Shown: positions 1-9,445 of the stretch, one piece after another
Position numbering within the stretch: position 1 is the first letter of the stretch
Layout: the number at the start of each line of letters is the position of its first letter
Assembly: GCA_963971575.1 (NCBI GenBank)
Contig: OZ020625.1
Span: forward strand, 20,153,658 to 20,217,657
Direction of reading: 5' to 3'
DNA: 64,000 nucleotides
From: Liopterus haemorrhoidalis
Lineage: Eukaryota; Arthropoda; Insecta; Coleoptera; Dytiscidae
Translations under genes and position numbers: made by a program
The notes under the pieces: generated by a model
The model's database searches: none
Told to the model about the DNA's origin: nothing
Seen by the model: the letters and a program-made list of their open reading frames with translations, nothing else

Positions 1-493
1 AGATAGAAAAAATTTTAAGTAAACAAGTTGTAGCTAGTAAAAATCTCTACATTTTTTTTATTTATGTAAACTCGCTAGGTATAATAACTCGAGACTTATT
101 CAAATAAAACCGAATTTTAAAACACCCTTGTCCGATTTTATCGTGAAGGGTCGAAGATAGAAAAAATATTTAAAAAGACAAATTGTAGCTAGTAAAAATC
201 TCTACATTTTTTTTATTTACGTCAACTCGCTAGGTATAATAACTCGAAACTTATTCAAATAAAACCAAATTTTATAACACCCTTGTCCGATTTTATCGTG
301 AAGGGTTGAAGATAGAAAAAATATTTATGTAGACAAGTTGTAGCTAGTAAAAATCTCTACATTTTTTTTAGTTACGTCAACTCGCTAGGTATAATAACTC
401 GAGACTTATTCAAATTAAACCAAATTTTATAACACCCTTGTCCGATTTTATCGTGAAGGGTTGAAGATAGAAAAAATACTTAAGTAGACAAGT

Positions 494-516
494 TGTAGCT
501 AGTAAAAATCTCTACA
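494..516. other. Short dyad TGTAG...CTACA, present in each monomer
   Basis: TGTAG (494-498) and CTACA (512-516) are perfect 5-bp inverted repeats separated by 13 bases, mostly A-rich. The left arm overlaps the palindrome TAGCTA. The T8 tract follows directly. The dyad is kept in most monomers, but several classes break one arm: GTAACTAG (TGTAA), CTCTATAT and ATCTTTACAT, so it is less constrained than the 3' hairpin. No function can be assigned from sequence. Confidence 0.5.
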
Positions 517-526
517 TTTTTTTTAT

Positions 527-534
527 TTACGTCA
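527..534. other. TTACGTCA motif, bZIP/CRE-like, once per monomer
   Basis: The octamer TTACGTCA (reverse complement TGACGTAA) follows the T tract in most monomers and contains the TGACGT half-site known for CREB/ATF-type bZIP factors. The flanking ACGTCAACTCG core is among the least variable parts of the monomer; exceptions include ATGTAAACTCG in the CCGAATTTT class (1-154, 1548-1701 and relatives) and ACATCAACTCG near 62670. An 8-bp match is expected by chance in some monomer sequences, so regulatory meaning is not established. Confidence 0.25.
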
Positions 535-588
535 ACTCGCTAGGTATAATAACTCGAGACTTATTCAAATAAAACCAAATTTTAAAAC

Positions 589-616
589 ACCCTTGTCCGA
601 TTTTATCGTGAAGGGT
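589..616. other. Imperfect hairpin/dyad, present in each monomer
   Basis: Example in the representative monomer. ACCCTT (589-594) is the reverse complement of AAGGGT (611-616). Inside it CGAT (598-601) is the reverse complement of ATCG (605-608), around a TTT loop. Three bases on the left and two on the right form an internal loop between the stems. The element recurs in nearly every monomer at offsets 125-152. The commonest variants there (TTGTCCG/TTGGCCG, CGTGAAGGG/CGTAAAGGG/CGGGAAGGG, TTGTACG, TTGACCG) fall in the internal loop. Occasional stem changes exist, such as ACTG near 7101, CCGAATTT in several monomers and GAAAGG near 18112. Function is unknown; it could be a protein-binding site or a structural element. 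Confidence 0.7.
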
Positions 617-619
617 TGA

Positions 620-772
620 AGATAGAAAAAATACTTAAGTAGACAAGTTGTAGCTAGTAAATCTCTATATTTTTTTTAGTTACGTCAACTCGCTAGGTAT
701 AATAACTCGAGACTTATTCAAATTAAACCAAATTTTAAAACACCCTTGTCCGATTTTATCGTGAAGGGTTGA
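620..772. repeat. Short monomer variant, 153 bp
   Basis: This monomer lacks two As after GCTAGT (GTAAATCTC instead of GTAAAAATCTC) and reads CTCTATAT before the T tract. The same variant recurs in the second 10-mer copy (around 2167-2319) and in the third, partial copy (around 8828-8980), so it is a diagnostic marker of the 10-mer HOR. The third copy reads TTTATTTACG rather than TTTAGTTACG after the T tract. Confidence 0.9.
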
Positions 773-1547
773 AGATAGAAAAAATACTTAAGTAGACAAG
801 TTGTAGCTAGTAAAAATCTCTACATTTTTTTTATTTACGTCAACTCGCTAGGTATAATAATTCGAGACTTATTCAAATAAAACCAAATTTTAAAACACCC
901 TTGGCCGATTTTATCGTGAAGGGTTGAAGATAGAAAAAATACTTAAGTAGACAAGTTGTAGCTAGTAAAAATCTCTACATTTTTTTTATTTACGTCAACT
1001 CGCCAGGTATAATAACTCGAGACTTATTCAAATTAAACCAAATTTTAAAACACCCTTGGCCGATTTTATCGTGAAGGGTTGAAGATAGAAAAAATACTTA
1101 AGTAGACAAGTTGTAGCTAGTAAAAATCTCTACATTTTTTTTATTTACGTCAACTCGCCAGGTATAATAACTCGAGACTTATTCAAATAAAACCAAATTT
1201 TAAAACACCCTTGTCCGATTTTATCGTGAAGGGTTGAAGATAGAAAAAATATTTAAGTAGACAAGTTGTAGCTAGTAAAAATCTCTACATTTTTTTTATT
1301 TACGTCAACTCGCTAGGTATAATAACTCGAGACTTATTCAAATTAAACCAAATTTTATAACACCCTTGTCCGATTTTATCGTGAAGGGTTGAAGATAGAA
1401 AAAATATTTAAATAGACAAGTTGTAGCTAGTAAAAATCTCTACATTGTTTTTATTTACGTCAACTCGCTAGGTATAATAACTCGAGACTTATTCAAATAA
1501 AACCAAATCTTAAAACACCCTTGTCCGATTTTATCGTGAAGGGTTGA

Positions 1548-3094
1548 AGATAGAAAAAATTTTAAGTAAACAAGTTGTAGCTAGTAAAAATCTCTACATT
1601 TTTTTTATTTATGTAAACTCGCTAGGTATAATAACTCGAGACTTATTCAAATAAAACCGAATTTTAAAACACCCTTGTCCGATTTTATCGTGAAGGGTCG
1701 AAGATAGAAAAAATATTTAAAAAGACAAATTGTAGCTAGTAAAAATCTCTACATTTTTTTTATTTACGTCAACTCGCTAGGTATAATAACTCGAAACTTA
1801 TTCAAATAAAACCAAATTTTATAACACCCTTGTCCGATTTTATCGTGAAGGGTTGAAGATAGAAAAAATATTTATGTAGACAAGTTGTAGCTAGTAAAAA
1901 TCTCTACATTTTTTTTAGTTACGTCAACTCGCTAGGTATAATAACTCGAGACTTATTCAAATTAAACCAAATTTTATAACACCCTTGTCCGATTTTATCG
2001 TGAAGGGTTGAAGATAGAAAAAATACTTAAGTAGACAAGTTGTAGCTAGTAAAAATCTCTACATTTTTTTTATTTACGTCAACTCGCTAGGTATAATAAC
2101 TCGAGACTTATTCAAATAAAACCAAATTTTAAAACACCCTTGTCCGATTTTATCGTGAAGGGTTGAAGATAGAAAAAATACTTAAGTAGACAAGTTGTAG
2201 CTAGTAAATCTCTATATTTTTTTTAGTTACGTCAACTCGCTAGGTATAATAACTCGAGACTTATTCAAATTAAACCAAATTTTAAAACACCCTTGTCCGA
2301 TTTTATCGTGAAGGGTTGAAGATAGAAAAAATACTTAAGTAGACAAGTTGTAGCTAGTAAAAATCTCTACATTTTTTTTATTTACGTCAACTCGCTAGGT
2401 ATAATAATTCGAGACTTATTCAAATAAAACCAAATTTTAAAACACCCTTGGCCGATTTTATCGTGAAGGGTTGAAGATAGAAAAAATACTTAAGTAGACA
2501 AGTTGTAGCTAGTAAAAATCTCTACATTTTTTTTATTTACGTCAACTCGCCAGGTATAATAACTCGAGACTTATTCAAATTAAACCAAATTTTAAAACAC
2601 CCTTGGCCGATTTTATCGTGAAGGGTTGAAGATAGAAAAAATACTTAAGTAGACAAGTTGTAGCTAGTAAAAATCTCTACATTTTTTTTATTTACGTCAA
2701 CTCGCCAGGTATAATAACTCGAGACTTATTCAAATAAAACCAAATTTTAAAACACCCTTGTCCGATTTTATCGTGAAGGGTTGAAGATAGAAAAAATATT
2801 TAAGTAGACAAGTTGTAGCTAGTAAAAATCTCTACATTTTTTTTATTTACGTCAACTCGCTAGGTATAATAACTCGAGACTTATTCAAATTAAACCAAAT
2901 TTTATAACACCCTTGTCCGATTTTATCGTGAAGGGTTGAAGATAGAAAAAATATTTAAATAGACAAGTTGTAGCTAGTAAAAATCTCTACATTGTTTTTA
3001 TTTACGTCAACTCGCTAGGTATAATAACTCGAGACTTATTCAAATAAAACCAAATCTTAAAACACCCTTGTCCGATTTTATCGTGAAGGGTTGA
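1548..3094. repeat. 10-mer higher-order repeat, copy 2
   Basis: Repeats 1-1547 in the same monomer order, with every marker in place: AAAAAATTTTAAGTAAAC at the start, CTCGAAAC in unit 2, the 153-bp unit 5, the AATTCG/TTGGCCG unit, and ATTGTTTTTATTT with AAATCTTAAAAC in unit 10. I found no mismatch by eye, which implies very recent duplication, gene conversion or an assembly duplication. At 3095 the order breaks: the next monomer reads AATATTTAAGTAGAC rather than AATTTTAAGTAAAC. Confidence 0.92.
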
Positions 3095-4179
3095 AGATAG
3101 AAAAAATATTTAAGTAGACAAGTTGTAGCTAGTAAAAATCTCTACATTTTTTTTATTTATGTAAATTCGCTAGGTATAATAACTCGAGACTTATTCAAAT
3201 AAAACCGAATTTTAAAACACCCTTGTCCGATTTTATCGTGAAGGGTTGAAGATTGAAAAAATATTTAAAAAGACAAATTGTAGCTAGTAAAAATCTCTAC
3301 ATTTTTTTTATTTACGTCAACTCGCTAGGTATAATAACTCGAAACTTATTCAAATAAAACCAAATTTTATAACACCCTTGTCCGATTTTATCGTGAAGGG
3401 TTGAAGATAGAAAAAATATTTAAGTAAACAAGTTGTAGCTAGTAAAAATCTCTACATTTTCTTTAGTTACGTCAACTCGCTAGGTATAATAACTCGAGAC
3501 TTATTCAAATAAAACCAAATTTTAAAACACCCTTGGCCGATTTTATCGTGAAGGGTTGAAGATAGAAAAAATATTTAAGTAGACAAGTTGTAACTAGTAA
3601 AAATCTCTACATTTTCTTTAGTTACGTCAACTCGCTAGGTATAATAACTCGAGACTTATTCAAATAAAACCAAATTTTAAAACACCCTTGTCCGATTTTA
3701 TCGTGAAGGGTTGAAGATAGAAAAAATACTTAAGTAGACAAGTTGTAGCTAGTAAAAATCTCTACATTTTTTTTATTTACGTCAACTCGCCAGGTATAAT
3801 AACTCGAGACTTATTTAAATAAAACCAAATTTTATAACACCCTTGTCCGATTTTATCGTGAAGGGTTGAAGATAGAAAAAATATTTAAGAAGACAAGTTG
3901 TAGCTAGTAAAAATCTCTACATTTTTTTTATTTACGTCAACTCGCTAGGTATAATAACTCGAGACTTATTCAAATTAAACTAAATTTTATAACACCCTTG
4001 ACCGATTTTATCGTGAAGGGTTGAAGATAGAAAAAATACTTTAGTAGACAAGTTGTAGCTAGTAAAAATCTCTACATTTTTTTTATTTACGTCAACTCGC
4101 CAGGTATAATAACTCGAGACTTATTTAAATAAAACCAAATTTTATAACACCCTTGTCCGATTTTATCGTGAAGGGTTGA

Positions 4180-4644
4180 AGATAGAAAAAATATTTATGT
4201 AGACAAGTTGTAGCTAGTAAAAATCTCTACATTTTTTTTAGTTACGTCAACTCGCTAGGTATAATAACTCGAGACTTATTCAAATTAAACCAAATTTTAT
4301 AACACCCTTGTACGATTTTATCGTGAAGGGTTGAAGATAGAAAAAATACTTAAGTAGACAAGTTGTAGCTAGTAAAAATCTCTACATTTTTTTTATTTAC
4401 GTCAACTCGCTAGGTATAATAACTCGAGACTTATTCAAATAAAACCAAAGTTTATAACACCCTTGTCCGATTTTATCGTGAAGGGTTGAAGATAGAAAAA
4501 ATATTTAACAAGACAAGTTGTAGCTAGTAAAAATCTCTACATTTTTTTTAGTTACGTCAACTCGCTAGGTATAATAACTCGAGACTTATTCAAATTAAAC
4601 CAAATTTTATAACACCCTTGTTCGATTTTATCGTGAAGGGTTGA
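4180..4644. repeat. Three-monomer segment, copy 1
   Basis: Three monomers with rare markers: TTTATGTAGAC with TTGTACG; a unit with CCAAAGTTTAT; and TTAACAAGAC with TTTAGTTAC. The same three occur in order at 5265-5729, 1,085 bp (7 monomers) downstream. This copy's third unit has TTGTTCG where the other has TTGTACG. Confidence 0.85.
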
Positions 4645-5264
4645 AGATAGAAAAAATATTTAAGTAGACAAGTTGTAGCTAGTAAAAATCTCTACATTTT
4701 CTTTAGTTACGTCAACTCGCTAGGTATAATAACTCGAGACTTATTCAAATTAAACCAAATTTTATAACACCCTTGTCCGATTTTATCGTGAAGGGTTGAA
4801 GATAAAAAAAATATTTAAGTAGATAAGTTGCAGCTAGTTAAAATCTCTACATTGTTCTTATTTACGTCAACTCGCTAGGTATAATAACTCGAGACTTATT
4901 CAAATAAAACCAAATTTTATTACACCTTTGTCCGATTTTATCGTGAAGGGTTGAAGATAGAAAAAATATTTAAGTAGACAAGTTGTAGCTAGTAAAAATC
5001 TCTACATTTTTTTTATTTATGTAAACTCGCTAGGTATAATAACTCGAGACTTATTCAAATAAAACCGAATTTTAAAACACCCCTGTCCGATTTTATCGTG
5101 AAGGGTTGAAGATAGAAAAAATATTTAAGTAGACAAGTTGTAGCTAGTAAAAATCTCTACATTTTTTTTAGTTACGTCAACTCGCTAGGTATAATAACTC
5201 GAGACTTATTCAAATAAAACCAAATTTTAAAACACCCTTGTCCGATTTTATCGTGAAGGGTTGA

Positions 5265-5729
5265 AGATAGAAAAAATATTTATGTAGACAAGTTGTAGCT
5301 AGTAAAAATCTCTACATTTTTTTTAGTTACGTCAACTCGCTAGGTATAATAACTCGAGACTTATTCAAATTAAACCAAATTTTATAACACCCTTGTACGA
5401 TTTTATCGTGAAGGGTTGAAGATAGAAAAAATACTTAAGTAGACAAGTTGTAGCTAGTAAAAATCTCTACATTTTTTTTATTTACGTCAACTCGCTAGGT
5501 ATAATAACTCGAGACTTATTCAAATAAAACCAAAGTTTATAACACCCTTGTCCGATTTTATCGTGAAGGGTTGAAGATAGAAAAAATATTTAACAAGACA
5601 AGTTGTAGCTAGTAAAAATCTCTACATTTTTTTTAGTAACGTCAACTCGCTAGGTATAATAACTCGAGACTTATTCAAATTAAACCAAATTTTATAACAC
5701 CCTTGTACGATTTTATCGTGAAGGGTTGA
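5265..5729. repeat. Three-monomer segment, copy 2
   Basis: Matches 4180-4644 in marker order (TTTATGTAGAC/TTGTACG, CCAAAGTTTAT, TTAACAAGAC). The third unit here has TTTAGTAAC and TTGTACG, so the TTGTACG allele appears twice, 310 bp apart. That pattern suggests local copying of the allele between units. Confidence 0.85.
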
Positions 5730-8208
5730 AGATAGAAAAAATACTTAAGTAGACAAGTTGTAGCTAGTAAAAATCTCTACATTTTTTTTATTTACGTCAA
5801 CTCGCTAGGTATAATAACTCGAGACTTATTCAAATTAAACCAAATTTTATAACACCCTTGTCCGATTTTATCGTAAAGGGTTGAAGATAGAAAAAATATT
5901 TAAGTAAACAAGTTGTAGCTAGTAAAAATCTCTACATTTTCTTTAGTTACGTCAACTCGCTAGGTATAATAATTCGAGACTTATTCAAATAAAACCAAAT
6001 TTTAAAACACCCTTGGCCGATTTTATCGTGAAGGGTTGAAGATAGAAAAAATACTTAAGTAGACAAGTTGTAGCTAGTAAAAATCTCTACATTTTTTTTA
6101 TTTACGTCAACTCGCCAGGTATAATAACTCGAGACTTATTCAAATTAAACCAAATTTTAAAACACCCTTGGCCGATTTTATCGTGAAGGGTTGAAGATAG
6201 AAAAAATACTTAGGTAGACAAGTTGTAGCTAGTAAAAATCTCTACATTTTTTTTATTCACGTCAACTCGCCAGGTATAATAACTCGAGACTTATTTAAAT
6301 AAAACCAAATTTTATAACACCCTTGTCCGATTTTATCGTGAAGGGTTGAAGATAGAAAAAATATTTAAGTAGACAAGTTGTAGCTAGTAAAAATCTCTAC
6401 ATTTTCTTTAGTTACGTCAACTCGCTAGGTATAATAACTCGAGACTTATTCAAATAAAACCAAATTTTAAAACACCCTTGGCCGATTTTATCGTGAAGGG
6501 TTGAAGATAGAAAAAATATTTAAGTAGACAAGTTGTAACTAGTAAAAATCTCTACATTTTCTTTAGTTACGTCAACTCGCTAGGTATAATAACTCGAGAC
6601 TTATTCAAATAAAACCAAATTTTAAAACACCCTTGTCCGATTTTATCGTGAAGGGTTGAAGATAGAAAAAATACTTAAGTAGACAAGTTGTAGCTAGTAA
6701 AAATCTCTACATTTTTTTTATTTACGTCAACTCGCCAGGTATAATAACTCGAGACTTATTTAAATAAAACCAAATTTTAAAACACCCTTGTCCGATTTTA
6801 TCGTGAAGGGTTGAAGATAGAAAAAATACTTAAGTAGACAAGTTGTAGCTAGTAAAAATCTCTACATTTTTTTTATTTACGTCAACTCGCCAGGTATAAT
6901 AACTCGAGACTTGTTTAAATAAAACCAAATTTTATAACACCCTTGTCCGATTTTATCGTGAAGGGTTGAAGATAGAAAAAATATTTAAGAAGACAAGTTG
7001 TAGCTAGTAAAAATCTCTACATTTTTTTTATTTACGTCAACTCGCTAGGTATAATAACTCGAGACTTATTCAAATTAAACTAAATTTTATAACACCCTTG
7101 ACTGATTTTATCGTGAAGGGTTGAAGATAGAAAAAATACTTTAGTAGACAAGTTGTAGCTAGTAAAAATCTCTACATTTTTTTTATTTACGTCAACTCGC
7201 CAGGTATAATAACTCGAGACTTATTTAAATAAAACCAAATTTTATAACACCCTTGTCCGATTTTATCGTGAAGGGTTGAAGATAGAAAAAATATTTAAAA
7301 AGACAAATTGTAGCTAGTAAAAATCTCTACATTTTTTTTATTTACGTCAACTCGCTAGGTATAATAACTCGAGACTTATTCAAATAAAACCAAATTTTAT
7401 AACACCCTTGTCCGATTTTATCGTGAAGGGTTGAAGATAGAAAAAATATTTAATAAGACAAGTTGTAGCAAGTAAAAGTCTCTACATTTTTTTTAGTTAC
7501 GTCAACTCGCTAGGTATAATAACTCGAGACTTATTCAAATAAAACCAAATTTTAAAACACCCTTGGCCGATTTTATCGTGAAGGGTTGAAGATAGAAAAA
7601 ATATTTAAGTAGACAAGTTGTAGCTAGTAAAAATCTCTACATTTTCTTTAGTTACGTCAACTCGCTAGGTATAATAACTCGAGACTTATTCAAATAAACC
7701 AAATTTTAAAACACCCTTGTCCGATTTTATCGTGAAGGGTTGAAGATAAAAAAAATACTTAAGTAGACAAGTTGTAGCTGGTAAAAATCTCTACATTTTT
7801 TTTATTTACGTCAACTCGCCAGGTATAATAACTCGAGACTTATTTAAATAAAACCAAATTTTATAACACCCTTGTCCGATTTTATCGTGAAGGGTTGAAG
7901 ATAGAAAAAATATTTAAGAAGACAAGTTGTAGCTAGTAAAAATCTCTACATTTTTTTTATTTACGTCAACTCGCTAGGTATAATAACTCGAGACTTATTC
8001 AAATTAAACCAAATTTTATAACACCCTTGTCCGATTTTATCGTGAAGGGTTGAAGATAGAAAAAATATTTAAATAGACAAGTTGTAGCTAGTAAAAATCT
8101 CTACATTGTTTTTATTTACGTCAACTCGCTAGGTATAATAACTCGAGACTTATTCAAATAAAACCAAATCTTAAAACACCCTTGTCCGATTTTATCGTGA
8201 AGGGTTGA
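5730..8208. repeat. Mosaic block of 16 monomers, relative of the 20-mer HOR
   Basis: Sixteen monomers (2,479 bp). The order CGTAAAGGG unit, AAGTAAAC/AATTCG/TTGGCCG unit, CTCGCCAG/TTAAACC/TTGGCCG unit, TTAGGTAGAC with TATTCACGTC, then GTAACTAG, AAGAAGAC with TTGACTG, ACTTTAGTAG, AAAAAGACAAATTG, AATAAGAC with GCAAG, and finally ATTGTTTTT closely follows the 3' two-thirds of the 20-mer at 9446-12544. It differs by extra or missing single monomers, a GCTGG change near 7780, CTTGTTTAAAT near 6912 and a 1-bp deletion near 7695. It is best read as a diverged paralogue of that HOR. Confidence 0.8.
7435..7589. repeat. GCAAG-class monomer (first occurrence)
   Basis: First clear member of a distinct class: TTTAATAAGACAAG, GTAGCAAGTAAAAGTC instead of GTAGCTAGTAAAAATC, and TTTTAGTTAC after the T tract. 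It recurs near 11925, 15024, 15953, 18121-18300, 21529, 23851, 30525, 30840, 32695, 41375-41530, 48660-48820, 54710-54870 and 61840-61995. It often occurs in adjacent pairs in the right half of the window. It is a convenient marker for aligning HOR copies. Confidence 0.85.
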
Positions 8209-9445
8209 AGATAGAAAAAATTTTAAGTAGACAAGTTGTAGCTAGTAAAAATCTCTACATTTTTTTTATTTATGTAAACTCGCTAGGTATAATAACTCGA
8301 GACTTATTCAAATAAAACCGAATTTTAAAACACCCTTGTCCGATTTTATCGTGAAGGGTCGAAGATAGAAAAAATATTTAAAAAGACAAATTGTAGCTAG
8401 TAAAAATCTCTACATTTTTTTTATTTACGTCAACTCGCTAGGTATAATAACTCGAAACTTATTCAAATAAAACCAAATTTTATAACACCCTTGTCCGATT
8501 TTATCGTGAAGGGTTGAAGATAGAAAAAATATTTATGTAGACAAGTTGTAGCTAGTAAAAATCTCTACATTTTTTTTAGTTACGTCAACTCGCTAGGTAT
8601 AATAACTCGAGACTTATTCAAATTAAACCAAATTTTATAACACCCTTGTCCGATTTTATCGTGAAGGGTTGAAGATAGAAAAAATACTTAAGTAGACAAG
8701 TTGTAGCTAGTAAAAATCTCTACATTTTTTTTATTTACGTCAACTCGCTAGGTATAATAACTCGAGACTTATTCAAATAAAACCAAATTTTAAAACACCC
8801 TTGTCCGATTTTATCGTGAAGGGTTGAAGATAGAAAAAATACTTAAGTAGACAAGTTGTAGCTAGTAAATCTCTATATTTTTTTTATTTACGTCAACTCG
8901 CTAGGTATAATAACTCGAGACTTATTCAAATTAAACCAAATTTTAAAACACCCTTGTCCGATTTTATCGTGAAGGGTTGAAGATAGAAAAAATACTTAAG
9001 TAGACAAGTTGTAGCTAGTAAAAATCTCTACATTTTTTTTATTTACGTCAACTCGCTAGGTATAATAATTCGAGACTTATTCAAATAAAACCAAATTTTA
9101 AAACACCCTTGGCCGATTTTATCGTGAAGGGTTGAAGATAGAAAAAATACTTAAGTAGACAAGTTGTAGCTAGTAAAAATCTCTACATTTTTTTTATTTA
9201 CGTCAACTCGCCAGGTATAATAACTCGAGACTTATTCAAATTAAACCAAATTTTAAAACACCCTTGGCCGATTTTATCGTGAAGGGTTGAAGATAGAAAA
9301 AATACTTAAGTAGACAAGTTGTAGCTAGTAAAAATCTCTACATTTTTTTTATTTACGTCAACTCGCCAGGTATAATAACTCGAGACTTATTCAAATAAAA
9401 CCAAATTTTAAAACACCCTTGTCCGATTTTATCGTGAAGGGTTGA
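8209..9445. repeat. 10-mer higher-order repeat, copy 3, partial (8 monomers)
   Basis: Eight monomers (1,237 bp, the same length as the first eight of copy 1) follow the 10-mer order: AAAAAATTTTAAG unit, CTCGAAAC unit, TTTATGTAGAC unit, plain unit, 153-bp unit, and so on. Differences from copies 1 and 2 include TAAGTAGAC for TAAGTAAAC in unit 1 and TTTATTTACG for TTTAGTTACG in the 153-bp unit. At 9446 the expected ninth unit is replaced by an AAGAAGAC/CGTAAAGGG unit that starts the 20-mer. Confidence 0.88.

Larger units (their letters stand above)
465..619. repeat. Representative 155-bp monomer
   Basis: This unit is close to the array consensus: TACTTAAG at 13-20, GTAGCTAG at 31-38, T8-A-TTT at 53-64, CTCGCTAG at 73-79, TTATTCAAATAA at 98-108, TTTTAAAAC at 116-124, TTGTCCG at 129-135 and CGTGAAGGG at 143-151. 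Other monomers differ mainly at a small set of recurrent sites: C/T at 15, TAG/AAG/TAA at 21-23, GCTAG/GCAAG/ACTAG at 34-38, CTCT/CTTT/CCCT/TAT near 46-51, CTTTAGTT vs TTTATTT at 57-64, T/C at 77, C/T at 90, A/G at 94, C/T at 102, A/T at 107 and 121, T/G at 132, G/A at 146. These sites define the classes used to recognise the higher-order repeats. Confidence 0.95.
1..1547. repeat. 10-mer higher-order repeat, copy 1
   Basis: Ten monomers, 1,547 bp. Marker monomers in order: a first unit with the deletion AAAAAATTTTAAG and CCGAATTTT; AAAAAGACAAATTG with CTCGAAAC; TTTATGTAGAC; a plain unit; the 153-bp unit; a plain unit with TCAAATTAAACC before TTGGCCG-type units; two CTCGCCAG units; a unit with TATAAC; and a last unit with ATTGTTTTTATTT and AAATCTTAAAAC. 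The length is 3 bp below ten full monomers, explained by the 1-bp and 2-bp deletions. The next 1,547 bp repeat it with no difference that I could find. Confidence 0.93.
3095..5729. repeat. Mosaic block of 17 monomers
   Basis: Seventeen monomers (2,635 bp, exactly 17 x 155) with no clean internal HOR. It starts like a 10-mer copy (CCGAATTTT unit, then AAAAAGACAAATTG with CTCGAAAC) but then changes to CTTTAGTTAC/TTGGCCG units and a GTAACTAG unit near 3592. These recur near 6537, exactly 19 monomers (2,945 bp) later. Private variants include GATTGAAAAAAT near 3250, a TTGTTCG unit near 4620, and a TTACACCTTTG unit near 4920. The block looks like an older segment scrambled by several exchanges. 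Confidence 0.8.

Noticed and set aside
465..619. Bacterial promoter (TATAAT in GGTATAATAACTC)
   Set aside because: The -10-like hexamer is in every monomer with no matching -35 element or downstream gene; the array is a eukaryotic satellite.
465..619. RNA polymerase III gene (GGGTTGAAG or GGGTCGAAG as B box, T8 as terminator)
   Set aside because: The match to the B-box consensus GGTTCGANTCC is poor, there is no A box at a suitable distance, and no tRNA-like or SINE-like fold is visible.
465..619. CENP-B box
   Set aside because: No segment fits the essential TTCG....A..CGGG core; CTCGGGAC occurs in only a few monomers and lacks the rest of the motif.
465..619. Yeast-type ARS consensus in the T-rich spacer
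   Set aside because: The T8-A-TTTACG tract does not match WTTTAYRTTTW, and AT-rich DNA gives near matches by chance.
465..619. Monomer as an ancient dimer of two half units of about 78 bp
   Set aside because: Apart from the twice-occurring AACTCG (17 bp apart) I found no convincing alignment between the two halves.
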